The translations under genes were made by a program, and so were the position numbers. From Coprococcus aceti (GTDB lineage: Bacteria; Bacillota; Clostridia; Lachnospirales; Lachnospiraceae), in the NCBI RefSeq assembly GCF_025567285.1, contig NZ_JAOQJT010000004.1, positions 124,001 to 188,000 of the forward strand: a DNA stretch of 64,000 bases, read 5' to 3'. Under the pieces are notes generated by a model. The model did no database searches, was not told the DNA's origin, and worked only from the letters and a program-made list of their open reading frames with translations. This document shows positions 16,508 through 25,751 of the stretch, piece by piece. How positions within the stretch are numbered: position 1 is the first letter of the stretch; the number at the start of each line of letters is the position of its first letter.

Positions 16508-18169
16508 GTGATATCAGATGCTGCTTACTCAGAGGATTATGTGGAATATATAATAGAATACAACGGAGACAGGGAAGCTCTGATGGATCTGTATCAGCCA
16601 TACGGGCTCAACATAATAGACGACAGATATGCGGTGGCATATCAGCCGTTTCCGGCCGGGTATATGGAGAGCTTTTCAAGGCTTGAGTACAATCTTTTCC
16701 CCAAAGTGTACGGCCTGATGGACGACGTGGGAGCTCTTGAGGCTATAGGGGTTATCAATATCCAGCAGGAAAATATACTCGGACTCACCGGAAAGGGGAT
16801 ACTGCTTGGCATCGTTGATACGGGGATCGATATATTTGGCAGTTCATTTGTGCGGGATGGGGGTAAGACAAAGATACTTGCGGCGTGGGATCAGACTATG
16901 GAGGAGGCTGACAACGCATCATACGGCTACGGCAGGGAGTATAGCACGGAGGAGATACAGGCTGCTGTGGATGAGAGACAAAGGATATTGACGGATACCA
17001 CCGGGCATGGAAGCTTTTGCGCGGGAACGGCTGTGAGTGTGGCTCCGTCGGCAGACCTGGTGGTGGTGAAGTTAAAGCAGGCAAAGGAGAATCTCCGCAG
17101 TTTTTATGGTATTCCATCGGATGCAAATGCGTACAGTGAGGTTGACATAATGACAGCGATAGCATATCTGCTTGAGCAGCAGAAAAAGCTGCGCATACCT
17201 ATGAGCATACTCGTGACGCTTGGGACCAACAGTGGAAGCCATACGGGGGCGGGAGCGCTGGACAAATATATAAACAACATAGGAGATCTTCAGGGGTTTG
17301 CGGTATCTGCTGCCGGTGGCAACGAGGGGAGAGCAGGACATCATTATTCCGGGATCGTCACAGGGGCATATGATGTCGTTGAGATCGATGTGGCAGATCA
17401 CAACAGCTTTACACTTGAGATATGGGGTAAGTCCACCAATACCTACTCGGTGGCCATAGAGATTCCCGGCGGGGAATTTATAGAGAGGATATCGCCGAGG
17501 TATGACAGGAGCTCGATCATCCGTCCGATATTTGGAGGTGGGATGATATATGTCGACTATTTTCTCGTAGAGGATTCTGCTGGGCAGGAGCTCATCATGC
17601 TCAGATTTATAACCCCGGCAAATGGTATATGGCGGATAAGGGTGTACGGTGTTGGAACCACGGAGCTCAGCTTTAACGCGTGGCTGCCCATAAGCAGCTT
17701 TGTATCCCCGGGGACGAGATTTGTGTCAAGTGATCCGGGAGTGACCATAACCAGCCCGGCGGTGGCGGAGACTGCGATATGCACTTGCGCATATGATCAC
17801 TCAAATGGTAATCTGTATATCGACAACAGCAGAGGCTATACGGCGGACGGCAGGGTGAAACCGGATCTTCTCGCTCCCGGAGTGAATATAAGGGGAGAAG
17901 GAGCCAGCGGGGAGACGGTTATAAGAAGCGGCACCTCAGTGGCGGCTTCGTACACTGCGGGCTGTAGTGCCATCATGCTTGAGTGGTCGTATGGGAGAAA
18001 GATGATAAGGAATATAAACGGCAACCAGATAAGGGGCTACCTGATAAGGGGAGCGGTGAGACCGGGAAGTTCGGGCGGGCTTTTGGAGATCAGGCAGTAT
18101 CCGAATCCCGAGTGGGGATATGGCCTGCTGAACATTTACAATACATTTGAAAGTCTCAGGAATGTGTGA
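16508..18169 (+). CDS. S8 (subtilisin-like) serine peptidase, Csp-like type
   Basis: A 553-residue subtilase with a complete triad: Asp104 in GIVDTGID, His167 in TTGHGSFCAG and Ser477 in RSGTSVAAS. There is no signal peptide. An N-terminal stretch of about 90 residues could be a propeptide, and an insertion of about 150 residues (jelly-roll-like, roughly 290-420) separates the His and Ser segments, as in clostridial Csp-type germination proteases. I chose GTG 16508 because GGAGGG lies 7 bases upstream; longer reading runs back through the preceding terminator. A small orphan gene follows after 9 bases. Confidence 0.87.
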   Translation: MISDAAYSEDYVEYIIEYNGDREALMDLYQPYGLNIIDDRYAVAYQPFPAGYMESFSRLEYNLFPKVYGLMDDVGALEAIGVINIQQENILGLTGKGILLGIVDTGIDIFGSSFVRDGGKTKILAAWDQTMEEADNASYGYGREYSTEEIQAAVDERQRILTDTTGHGSFCAGTAVSVAPSADLVVVKLKQAKENLRSFYGIPSDANAYSEVDIMTAIAYLLEQQKKLRIPMSILVTLGTNSGSHTGAGALDKYINNIGDLQGFAVSAAGGNEGRAGHHYSGIVTGAYDVVEIDVADHNSFTLEIWGKSTNTYSVAIEIPGGEFIERISPRYDRSSIIRPIFGGGMIYVDYFLVEDSAGQELIMLRFITPANGIWRIRVYGVGTTELSFNAWLPISSFVSPGTRFVSSDPGVTITSPAVAETAICTCAYDHSNGNLYIDNSRGYTADGRVKPDLLAPGVNIRGEGASGETVIRSGTSVAASYTAGCSAIMLEWSYGRKMIRNINGNQIRGYLIRGAVRPGSSGGLLEIRQYPNPEWGYGLLNIYNTFESLRNV

Positions 18170-18178
18170 GGATAAGTT

Positions 18179-18589
18179 ATGGGAAGAACATGCAGAGAAG
18201 AGCTGGCGAGCGGCGGTACGCTAATAATAAGTGAGAATGACTTCAGGATAGAGTATTTCTTCCCGGGGCCGGATGGACGCTATGGTGGAGTGAGGGTCAA
18301 TATTCCGGGAAGGAAAGTTGAGACCTATATGAGGGCATGGCAGAAGAATTATGAAAGGTACGAAGAGCTTCAGAAGGCGGCGGGGGCAAGTGTGGTGAAG
18401 AGACCGGCTGCGATGAGAGGTGAGTGCGGAATGACGATACGGACCGGTTTCATGGACGGAGTATACCTGAAGGGAAGCCACATGAGAGTGACGGAAAGGG
18501 TGCAGCTCGACATGATAATCCGGGATTATGGATATGCTCTGGACAGATGGAAGAAGTCCGGGCAAATGCCTGAAAGTAGTGATTGTTAG
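18179..18589 (+). CDS. Hypothetical protein downstream of the S8 peptidase
   Basis: A 136-residue soluble protein that I do not recognise. It has no signal peptide or membrane segment. It mixes an aromatic N-terminal beta-like stretch (FRIEYFFPGPDGRYGGVRV), a charged helix (MRAWQKNYERYEEL) and a second helix near the end (DYGYALDRWKK). The 9-base gap after the peptidase gene, with GAGGATAAG before the ATG, indicates one operon, so it may be a partner or inhibitor of the peptidase; that is inference. Confidence 0.7.
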   Translation: MGRTCREELASGGTLIISENDFRIEYFFPGPDGRYGGVRVNIPGRKVETYMRAWQKNYERYEELQKAAGASVVKRPAAMRGECGMTIRTGFMDGVYLKGSHMRVTERVQLDMIIRDYGYALDRWKKSGQMPESSDC

Positions 18590-18612
18590 TCTGCGTGATA
18601 CTGTGCTATAAT
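18583..18612 (+). promoter_or_regulatory. thrH: Promoter upstream of thrH
   Basis: TTGTTA, 18-base spacer, TATAAT with TGC extension. It overlaps the end of the preceding gene. Confidence 0.6.
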
Positions 18613-18690
18613 GCATCTGTGTGGTCAGAAACGGGAGGAGTATGACATGCATTAATTCACACTATTTATAAGAACGGAGGATAATATAAT

Positions 18691-19293
18691 ATGTATATAA
18701 CATGTCTTGATTTAGAGGGAGTACTGGTGCCTGAGATTTGGATCGCATTTGCGGAGGCAAGCGGAATACCTGAGCTTAAGAGAACAACAAGGGATGAGCC
18801 TGACTACGATAAGCTCATGAACTGGAGACTTGGTATACTTAAGGAGCACGGACTTGGACTCAAGGAGATACAGGAGACTATAGCAAAGATAGATCCTATC
18901 CCTGGAGCAAAGGAGTTTCTGGATGAGCTGAGATCCATAGGACAGGTGATAATCATAAGCGATACATTTTCACAGTTTGCAGGCCCTCTCATGAAGAAGC
19001 TCGGTTATCCTACAATATTCTGTAATGAGCTGATCGTTGCAGATGACGGTGAGATCACAGGCTTCAAGATGAGATGCCCACAGTCGAAGCTCACAACAGT
19101 CAAGGCTCTGCAGTCAATCGGCTACGACACTATAGCAAGCGGTGACAGCCACAACGATCTGGGAATGATCTATGCGAGCAAGGCAGGCTTCCTGTTCAAG
19201 AGCACAGATCAGATCAAGGCGGATAATCCTGATCTTGAGGCATTTGAGACATACGATGAGCTTCTTGCGGCCATCAAGAAGGCAATGGACTAG
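18691..19293 (+). CDS. thrH: Bifunctional phosphoserine phosphatase/homoserine phosphotransferase ThrH
   Basis: A 200-residue HAD enzyme related to SerB. Family members dephosphorylate phosphoserine and can move the phosphate to homoserine, linking serine and threonine synthesis. The first catalytic motif is CLDLEGVLVPE (DLEG in place of DxDGT, characteristic of ThrH), followed by IIISDTFSQF and the metal motif GDSHNDLGM. GGAGG lies before the ATG. A small unknown gene follows after 14 bases. Confidence 0.93.
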   Translation: MYITCLDLEGVLVPEIWIAFAEASGIPELKRTTRDEPDYDKLMNWRLGILKEHGLGLKEIQETIAKIDPIPGAKEFLDELRSIGQVIIISDTFSQFAGPLMKKLGYPTIFCNELIVADDGEITGFKMRCPQSKLTTVKALQSIGYDTIASGDSHNDLGMIYASKAGFLFKSTDQIKADNPDLEAFETYDELLAAIKKAMD

Positions 19294-19307
19294 TTGGAGA
19301 TACAGAT

Positions 19308-19802
19308 ATGAAGTACAAGAGTGTAGATGAGATCGAGACGCTCTCTTTCAGGGATGCGACTCTGATCAGATGTATATATTCGGAGAAGCAGGGAATCCTG
19401 GAATTTGAATTTGATGGCGCGGTAGTCAGAGAGGACAACTCTGCAAATGAGCTCTATACTGACAGATATGCCAGTGATATGCAGGTCAGATTCACTGAGC
19501 CTGAGATCGAGGCACTTCTGCTCGAGGGTCATAAGTATTACGATGCGAACGATGTCCTCCAGGAGTCAGTACCGGATAAGCCTGTGGACAGGGCGGACTA
19601 TGAGGATGTGCTGAAGAGCTTTGAGGGCAAGGTTGTATTTTATTCGGGCCAGCCAAAGGAGATGCTCAAGTCTTCGGAGAATGCTGACAGAAAATGCTAT
19701 CAGATGATAATAGATGTGGATGAGGAATCCTATGTTCTGAGTTTTTACTATGATAAGGTGATCGCACAGTGGGAGCACTTTATGAACAAGGTGATGAACT
19801 AG
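19308..19802 (+). CDS. Hypothetical protein
   Basis: A 164-residue soluble, acidic protein (YKSVDEIETLSFRDATLIR at the start) that I do not recognise. It has alternating beta-like stretches, no signal peptide or membrane helix, and no catalytic motif I can name. GGAG precedes the ATG. Short gaps to thrH and to the two membrane-protein genes downstream suggest one transcript. Confidence 0.75.
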   Translation: MKYKSVDEIETLSFRDATLIRCIYSEKQGILEFEFDGAVVREDNSANELYTDRYASDMQVRFTEPEIEALLLEGHKYYDANDVLQESVPDKPVDRADYEDVLKSFEGKVVFYSGQPKEMLKSSENADRKCYQMIIDVDEESYVLSFYYDKVIAQWEHFMNKVMN

Positions 19803-19834
19803 CCTGACGGTTCGGCAGGGATCAGGAAAGGAAG

Positions 19835-20197
19835 ATGCGGCAGATGGCAAAGAGGATACGCCGGTATATAACATATATTGATGAGCTTTTAAAGAGGAAT
19901 GATGTGGACTTTGCACGGGAGGCAGAGAGACATCTCACGCAGGTAGGATTTTTCATGCATGAGAGACTTATCCACCTCATAGTGCTGGTATTGTTTGCCG
20001 TATTGACGGTTGCAACATGTATAACATTTGTAGTGACGGACAATATATCGCTGCTGATACTTGCACTTGCATTCATGGTGCTGCTTGTTCCATACATAAT
20101 GCACTATCATCTTCTTGAGAACAGTGTCCAGTATATGTATGAGCAATACGACAGAATGCTCGAGAAGGCGGGCATAGATGCGTTTGTAAACAGATGA
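19835..20197 (+). CDS. Small two-helix membrane protein
   Basis: A 120-residue protein. A basic N-terminal helix (MAKRIRRYITYIDELLKR) is followed by two adjacent membrane helices at about residues 48-88, then a short charged tail. AGGAAAGGAAG abuts ATG 19835; ATG 19844 is a possible alternative. No family recognised. It is immediately followed by another small membrane protein. Confidence 0.68.
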   Translation: MRQMAKRIRRYITYIDELLKRNDVDFAREAERHLTQVGFFMHERLIHLIVLVLFAVLTVATCITFVVTDNISLLILALAFMVLLVPYIMHYHLLENSVQYMYEQYDRMLEKAGIDAFVNR

Positions 20198-20221
20198 TTG
20201 GTGAAAGGCGGTAAAGCATAT

Positions 20222-20551
20222 ATGTTCAATTTCGTTATGGGTATCGTGATGATCGGAATAGGCTCAATAAGTGTGGCTCATGCATTTTTTTCAAAAAATA
20301 TGGCGGGCTTCATATTCTTCGGCATACTGATGATCGGATTCGGAATAGTGGAGCTGGTCAGATCCAGGGGCGTAAAGGCCAGAAAGAAGGCTGCCAGAGA
20401 CAGAGAGTTTGACATGTACAATCTCATTGCGTCGGAGATGGGAGTCAAGATCAATCCGCTCACAGGAGAGATGCTGAGCTCAGACAAGAAGGGTGAAGAC
20501 GAACCAGTGACTGTTACTGAAGCTGATGATGCAGCGGATGTGGCAGAATAA
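20222..20551 (+). CDS. Small two-helix membrane protein
   Basis: A 109-residue protein with two membrane helices in the first 50 residues (FVMGIVMIGIGSISVAHAFF and AGFIFFGILMIGFGIVEL), a basic stretch (RSRGVKARKKAARDRE) and an acidic tail. I chose ATG 20222 although its ribosome site is weak; a TTG at 20198 would add 8 residues. It ends the thrH transcript before a strong terminator. Function unknown. Confidence 0.65.
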   Translation: MFNFVMGIVMIGIGSISVAHAFFSKNMAGFIFFGILMIGFGIVELVRSRGVKARKKAARDREFDMYNLIASEMGVKINPLTGEMLSSDKKGEDEPVTVTEADDAADVAE

Positions 20552-20563
20552 GAACATAGAATA

Positions 20564-20608
20564 AAGCGGCATGGAGGTTTTCAGATACCTCCGTGCCGCT
20601 TGTTTTTT
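20564..20608 (+). terminator. Terminator ending the thrH operon
   Basis: A 14-bp stem (20564-20577 with 20588-20601, one G-T pair), 10-base loop, then GTTTTTT. Confidence 0.92.
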
Positions 20609-20625
20609 CATGCGGGATATTTCAT

Positions 20626-21174
20626 CTATTTATAATCAGAGAAATCATACTCTGCAAATGTCTTCCCGTGCTCATCGGATCTGTACACCTTGCCATCGCT
20701 GGAGTCGATATAGAAATCACCGACCTTGGTGTCGCCCTCTTTATTGTTGTCGTGGAGCTCGATGTGGTAGCCTGTTTTTCCAACGGAAAATTCTGTGAGA
20801 TCCTTGTCGCTGTTGGCAACTTCAAATCTTCCGTCACCTGCAGGAAGCTGATCCATGAACCAGTCCTGGGCATCATCGAATGAACCGAAGATACCTGATA
20901 CGGTGTTTCCCACGCCGTCAGCGACATCCTTTACACCGTCGGCCACGCCGTCAGCGACATCCTTCACAGCGTCGGCTGCTCCGCCTACAACGCCTTTGTC
21001 AGATGAGTCGGTGCTGTTTCCCTCAGAGCTGTTACCATTCTGAGCCTCAGATGTTGTCTGGGTGCTGGCTGCTGAAGATGAGCCAGTGCTTGAAGCACCG
21101 TTTGAATTGCCACAACCACAGAAGAGGATCATGGTGAGTGTCATACACGTCACAAGTAAAAAGTATTTTTTCAT
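20626..21174 (-). CDS. Lipoprotein with degenerate Asp/Gly/Val repeats
   Basis: A 182-residue secreted lipoprotein. A short signal segment ends in LFCGC, then a Ser/Thr/Asn-rich linker, then tandem repeats of a VKDVADGVADG type unit (about residues 65-95), then a compact domain of about 75 residues rich in aromatics and Asp (WFMDQLPAGDGRFEV, GYHIELHDNN, GDFYIDSSDGKVYRSDE). GGAG lies 11 bases before the ATG. I do not recognise the C-terminal domain. It stands alone on the minus strand, facing the thrH-operon terminator. Confidence 0.75.
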   Translation of the reverse strand: MKKYFLLVTCMTLTMILFCGCGNSNGASSTGSSSAASTQTTSEAQNGNSSEGNSTDSSDKGVVGGAADAVKDVADGVADGVKDVADGVGNTVSGIFGSFDDAQDWFMDQLPAGDGRFEVANSDKDLTEFSVGKTGYHIELHDNNKEGDTKVGDFYIDSSDGKVYRSDEHGKTFAEYDFSDYK

Positions 21175-21313
21175 TGTACATGTTCTCCTTTTTTTATATT
21201 TGCTATTTATATTCTCCGTATATCTGAGAAATATTCATGGCATAAAAAAGAGACACATAATTAAAAATAAAAAATAATATAATAGAAAAAACGCTATAGG
21301 TGGCGAGGATCAT

Positions 21314-22195
21314 TTGAAAAAAAATGACAATGTGCAGGAGGTGACTGACAGATGGCAGTATATAATGCTGGCGGTTGCCATATTTCTTGCCATAATTTTC
21401 TGTTGTTATTACATAATCAGCCAGTCGAGGTGGGGCTTTTATACTGCCGGAGGGCCGGTCAGGCAGCAGGCAAATGTCCTGGGGGCGGATGAGAGCACAC
21501 CATCGGAGGTGGATGGGGCAAATGATACCGGGGAGATGCAGCCGGAGAAGGATGAAACGGAGTCTGATGCGGAGCCGGAGATAACGAAGAGGGCGTATCT
21601 CACATTTGACGATGGGCCATCCGGAAACACCGGGGAGATACTGGATATCCTTGATAAATATGATGTGAAGGCAACATTTTTTGTCGTGGGGCGCGACGAG
21701 AGCTACTATGATGACTACCGGGATATAGTGGATAGGGGACATACACTGGGGCTTCATTCGTACACCCATGATTACGATAAAATATATGGAAGCCTTGCTG
21801 ATTTCTCCGAAGATATTGAGGAATTGCGAAATTTATTGTATGATGTAACAGGTGTAAATTGTGTATATTACAGATTCCCGGGCGGCAGTTCAAATACGGT
21901 ATCCAGAGTGGATATGAACACCCTGATAGACTATGTGAATGCCGAGGGGCTTATATATTATGATTGGAATGCGCTGAACAATGATGCCGTGTGTGGCAGC
22001 TACACGCCGGAGCAGCTTGTCGACAATATCATGAAGGATGCACTGCAGCACGACGATGTGGTCATATTGATGCATGATCTTGAGTCGAGGCACACCACGG
22101 TGGAATCACTGCCGATGCTCATTGAAAGACTCCGGGATGATGGGTATGAGCTGCTGCCTATAGATGAGAATGCACCACTTATCAGGCACAGATGA
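21314..22195 (+). CDS. Polysaccharide deacetylase (NodB homology domain)
   Basis: A 293-residue membrane-anchored deacetylase of the peptidoglycan/chitin deacetylase family (carbohydrate esterase 4). A signal-anchor helix spans about residues 18-38, then an acidic linker, then the NodB domain with TFDDGPS (catalytic Asp and metal Asp), HSYTHD (metal histidines), RFPGG and VVILMHD near the end. The TTG start at 21314 is supported by GAGG 5 bases upstream; no nearby ATG fits. It probably modifies cell-wall glycan outside the membrane. folC starts 19 bases downstream. Confidence 0.9.
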   Translation: MKKNDNVQEVTDRWQYIMLAVAIFLAIIFCCYYIISQSRWGFYTAGGPVRQQANVLGADESTPSEVDGANDTGEMQPEKDETESDAEPEITKRAYLTFDDGPSGNTGEILDILDKYDVKATFFVVGRDESYYDDYRDIVDRGHTLGLHSYTHDYDKIYGSLADFSEDIEELRNLLYDVTGVNCVYYRFPGGSSNTVSRVDMNTLIDYVNAEGLIYYDWNALNNDAVCGSYTPEQLVDNIMKDALQHDDVVILMHDLESRHTTVESLPMLIERLRDDGYELLPIDENAPLIRHR

Positions 22196-22214
22196 GAAGG
22201 GACGGATATATGCC

Positions 22215-23519
22215 ATGACTTATGAAGAGGCAAGAAGTTATATAGAATATACGGACACCATGGGAAGCGTTCTGGGGCTTGACAGTATAAAGGAGCTGCT
22301 GAGAAGGCTGGGCGATCCGCAGGACGCAGTCCCGGTTATACATATAGCAGGAACAAATGGCAAAGGTTCAATATGCGCATTTCTGGACGAGATACTTGAG
22401 AGTGCAGGATACAGTGTGGGAAGATATATATCTCCGACGATATTTACATATCTTGAGAGATTTCAGATAGATAAGGAATATATGTCTGAGGAGGATTTTG
22501 CCGTATATCTTGAGACGGTGAAAGATGCAGCGGATGACATGGTGTCGGACGGCTGGGGAAGGCCCACATCGTTTGAGACGGAGACAGCGGTGGCGTTCTG
22601 TTATTTCTGCGACAAAAAGGTCGATTTCCTGTTGCTTGAGACCGGAATGGGAGGACTGGAGGATGCCACAAATGTGTGCAGTCATCCGGTCTGTACGATA
22701 ATAGCAAGTATAAGCATGGATCACATGCATTTTCTCGGGAACACCCTGAGGGATATATACAGACAGAAGCTTGGAATATTGAAAAAGAACTGCCCATGTG
22801 TGGCGTACCCGCTTGCCTCAGAGCTTGAGGATATGTGGGATATGGCATGTGAGCAGAATAATATATCGGACTTGGCGGTACTTATCAGGGAGAAGGATAT
22901 AGAGATATGCGGAGAGTCTGTTGATGGAAGTGAATATATATATGGCGGACAGAGATACGAACTTCAGGTCCCGGGCATATATCAGATATATAACAGTGCC
23001 ACAGCGGCTGCGACCGCACATGTTCTCATGAGGCTTGGATATGAGCTGACTGAGGATGACATAAGGAGAGGACTTAAAGCGACGTTCTGGAAGGGAAGAT
23101 TCCAGAAGCTTATGGACAAACCTCTCATGTATGTGGACGGCGCGCACAATCCGGGAGGCTGGAGAGCACTTAGACAGAACATAGATGAGTATTTTGCCGG
23201 AAGAGACCTCATATATATATGTGGGGTGTTCAAGGACAAAGACTATGAGCAGATGCTCAGGATCATGATGCCGGGGGCTTCTGCGTTCATAGCAGTTGAG
23301 CCGGATAACCCGAGAGCACTTTCAAGGCATGAGCTGAAAAAGCTGGCAGGGACATATATAGATGAAGTCTATGAGCAGGAAGATGTGGACGATGCCGTGA
23401 GGCTGGCGATGACGCTGGCTGATGGCAGGCAGGATCCGGTGGTGATGGTATTTGGCTCGCTGTCATTTATTGGGCCGATCATAGACCGTGCGGAACATGG
23501 AGGATATATAGAAAGCTGA
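22215..23519 (+). CDS. folC: Folylpolyglutamate synthase / dihydrofolate synthase
   Basis: A 434-residue ATP-dependent ligase that adds glutamate to dihydropteroate or folates. Mur-ligase-type signatures are present: the P-loop AGTNGKGSICAFL, TSFE-ETAVAF, LLETGMGGLEDATN, SMDHMHFLG and VDGAHNPGG. ATG 22215 is the first start consistent with family length; the ribosome site (AAGGGACGG) is about 8 bases upstream. The stop overlaps the next start (TGATG), coupling it to the HD-domain gene. Confidence 0.93.
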   Translation: MTYEEARSYIEYTDTMGSVLGLDSIKELLRRLGDPQDAVPVIHIAGTNGKGSICAFLDEILESAGYSVGRYISPTIFTYLERFQIDKEYMSEEDFAVYLETVKDAADDMVSDGWGRPTSFETETAVAFCYFCDKKVDFLLLETGMGGLEDATNVCSHPVCTIIASISMDHMHFLGNTLRDIYRQKLGILKKNCPCVAYPLASELEDMWDMACEQNNISDLAVLIREKDIEICGESVDGSEYIYGGQRYELQVPGIYQIYNSATAAATAHVLMRLGYELTEDDIRRGLKATFWKGRFQKLMDKPLMYVDGAHNPGGWRALRQNIDEYFAGRDLIYICGVFKDKDYEQMLRIMMPGASAFIAVEPDNPRALSRHELKKLAGTYIDEVYEQEDVDDAVRLAMTLADGRQDPVVMVFGSLSFIGPIIDRAEHGGYIES

Positions 23520-24010
23520 TGCAGACAGAGATGGACAGAGTGGACAGGATCATATACAACGATGAATACAGACGTCTCATGGAGACTGTGCGGAACAAGG
23601 AGACCGACAGGATATTCTGCCGGCATGGACTTGAGCACTGCCTGGATGTTGCTAGGATAGCGTATATAATGAATATCGAACAGGGATATGCGATAGACAG
23701 GGAGATCATATATGCCGCGGCACTTCTTCACGATGTGGGACGGGCAGATTCTGAAGACACCGGCAGGAAGCATCATGAGCTGAGTGTTGAGTATGCGGGC
23801 AGGATACTGGAGCAGTGCGGATTTTCCACGCAGGAGAATGCGCAGATATGTGATGCCATAGGCTCACACAATACAGACGGTGCTGAGCGGGAAGGACTGG
23901 CATATGTGTTGTATAAGGCGGATAAGCTGTCTCGAAACTGTTTTGACTGCGAGGCATCAGACCAGTGTTACTGGCTGGAGAGTGCACGCAATACAGGGAT
24001 AAAATATTAA
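23519..24010 (+). CDS. HD-domain hydrolase within the folate operon
   Basis: A 163-residue HD-superfamily metal phosphohydrolase. Visible motifs are RHGLEHCLDVAR (first His), LLHDVGR (HD pair), KHHELS, SHN and YKADKLSR (final Asp). A Cys cluster near the end (NCFDCEASDQC) is added. It is coupled to folC by start-stop overlap and followed by folP. Folate synthesis needs removal of pyrophosphate from dihydroneopterin triphosphate, and no Nudix FolQ is visible here, so this protein is a reasonable but unproven candidate for that step. Confidence 0.85.
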   Translation: MQTEMDRVDRIIYNDEYRRLMETVRNKETDRIFCRHGLEHCLDVARIAYIMNIEQGYAIDREIIYAAALLHDVGRADSEDTGRKHHELSVEYAGRILEQCGFSTQENAQICDAIGSHNTDGAEREGLAYVLYKADKLSRNCFDCEASDQCYWLESARNTGIKY

Positions 24011-24069
24011 GGGAAGTACCAGGGGATCGCACGTCATGTGCGGATATTTAATATCTGGAGGATAAAAGG

Positions 24070-24879
24070 ATGATAATAGGAAACAAGACATTTGAGAGTG
24101 GAAAAGAACCTTATGTGATGGGGATACTGAATGTGACTCCGGATTCATTTTCGGATGGAGGACAGCATAACACCATGGACACAGCTCTGTTTACCACAGA
24201 GAAGATGATAGCTGAGGGTGCTGTGATAATAGATGTTGGCGGTGAGTCCACAAGACCTGGATATACAAAGATATCGGATGAGGAGGAGATAGAGAGGACC
24301 GCACCGATAATAGAGGCGATAAAGAGAGATTTCGACGTGGCAGTATCACTCGACACATACAAGTCTGCGGTGGCTGAGGCGGGTATACATGCAGGTGCAG
24401 ATCTCATAAACGATATATGGGGACTGAAGTACGATGAGAAGATGGCGGCTGTCATAGCGAAGTATGACAAGGCGTGCTGTCTCATGCACAACAGGGAGAA
24501 CACAGATTACACAGACTATCTGGCTGATGTTGTATCAGATCTGGATGAGTCGGTTAACATGGCTCTGGCAGCAGGCATAGACAGGGACAAGATCATGGTG
24601 GATCCGGGAATAGGATTTGCAAAGGATCTGCATCAGAATCTGCTCCTCATGAACAATCTGGAGCTGCTCCACAAATGGGATCTCCCGATACTCCTCGGAA
24701 CGTCGAGAAAGTCGATGATAGGACTTACACTTGATCTTCCGGTGACCGAGCGCGAGGAGGGAACAGTTGCCACATCAGTGCTTGGGCTTGTGAAGGGCTG
24801 CGATTTCTTCAGAGTACACGATGTGAAGAGCAACTACAGAGCACTCAAGATGACGCATGCGATGCTGAGTGCCAGATAA
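24070..24879 (+). CDS. folP: Dihydropteroate synthase
   Basis: A 269-residue TIM-barrel enzyme that joins para-aminobenzoate to hydroxymethyl-dihydropterin diphosphate; it is the sulfonamide target. Both signatures are present: GILNVTPDSFSDGG and IDVGGESTRPG. Also present are DPGIGFAKD and GTSRKS. It sits between the HD-domain gene and folBK. The ATG is preceded by CTGGAGGATAAAAGG. Confidence 0.96.
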   Translation: MIIGNKTFESGKEPYVMGILNVTPDSFSDGGQHNTMDTALFTTEKMIAEGAVIIDVGGESTRPGYTKISDEEEIERTAPIIEAIKRDFDVAVSLDTYKSAVAEAGIHAGADLINDIWGLKYDEKMAAVIAKYDKACCLMHNRENTDYTDYLADVVSDLDESVNMALAAGIDRDKIMVDPGIGFAKDLHQNLLLMNNLELLHKWDLPILLGTSRKSMIGLTLDLPVTEREEGTVATSVLGLVKGCDFFRVHDVKSNYRALKMTHAMLSAR

Positions 24880-24898
24880 CATATAGCGGAGGTGCGGT

Positions 24899-25717
24899 AT
24901 GGACAGTATCAATATAAAAGGACTTGAGGTATTTGCACATCACGGAGTGTACAGGGAGGAGAATGTCCTTGGACAGAAGTTCGTGGTGGACGTATCCATG
25001 CAGGTGTCGACCCAGGAGGCCGGCAGAAGTGATGATATAAGAAAATCTGTGAACTATGGCAGCGTGTGCGATGGCATACAGAAGGTCATGAAGAACAGAA
25101 ATTATAAATTGATAGAGACTGTGGCTGAGGAGATAGCAGACATGATACTTCTCACTTACGATGATGTGAGAGGGGTAAATGTGACGGTAAAGAAGCCGTG
25201 GGCTCCGGTCATGGTACATGTAGATACAGTGTCCGTGTCCATAAGCAGAAAAAAGCACACAGCATATCTTGGACTTGGGTCAAATATCGGTGACAGGGAA
25301 TCATATCTGGACATGGCCATAGATGAGCTGAACAAGGATAAATACACCAAGGTGACAAGAGTATCAGATTTTATAGAGACCGAGCCGTATGGCGGCGTTG
25401 AGCAGGACGATTTCCTGAACGGCTGTCTGGAGATAGAGACGCTCAGGACTCCTGAGGAACTGCTGAGACTGGTGAATGGAATAGAGAAAGCGGCGGGAAG
25501 AGAGAGGCTGATCCACTGGGGACCGAGAACTCTGGATATCGATATCCTGCTTTATGATGATGTCGTGTATGACAGTGAGGATCTTCACATACCACACGTG
25601 GAGATGCACAAGAGAGAGTTTGTACTTGAACCGTTGTCCGCGATAGCGGGATACAAGAGGCACCCGCTGCTTGGCAAGACAATATCCGAGCTTCGTGCCG
25701 GGCTGGACAAACAGTGA
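24899..25717 (+). CDS. folBK: FolB-FolK fusion: dihydroneopterin aldolase / HPPK
   Basis: A 272-residue bifunctional enzyme for two successive folate steps. Residues 1-118 are dihydroneopterin aldolase (INIKGLEVFAHHGVY, NYGSVCD, ETVAEEIADMIL, KKPWAP). Residues 120-272 are HPPK (YLGLGSNIGDR, WGPRTLDIDILLYDD, IPHVEMHKREFVLEPL). GGAGG lies before the ATG. In many bacteria these are separate genes, but such fusions are well known in Firmicutes. Confidence 0.95.
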   Translation: MDSINIKGLEVFAHHGVYREENVLGQKFVVDVSMQVSTQEAGRSDDIRKSVNYGSVCDGIQKVMKNRNYKLIETVAEEIADMILLTYDDVRGVNVTVKKPWAPVMVHVDTVSVSISRKKHTAYLGLGSNIGDRESYLDMAIDELNKDKYTKVTRVSDFIETEPYGGVEQDDFLNGCLEIETLRTPEELLRLVNGIEKAAGRERLIHWGPRTLDIDILLYDDVVYDSEDLHIPHVEMHKREFVLEPLSAIAGYKRHPLLGKTISELRAGLDKQ

Positions 25718-25751
25718 CAAATTTGACACTTCAAGTGGAAGGATAGATAGA

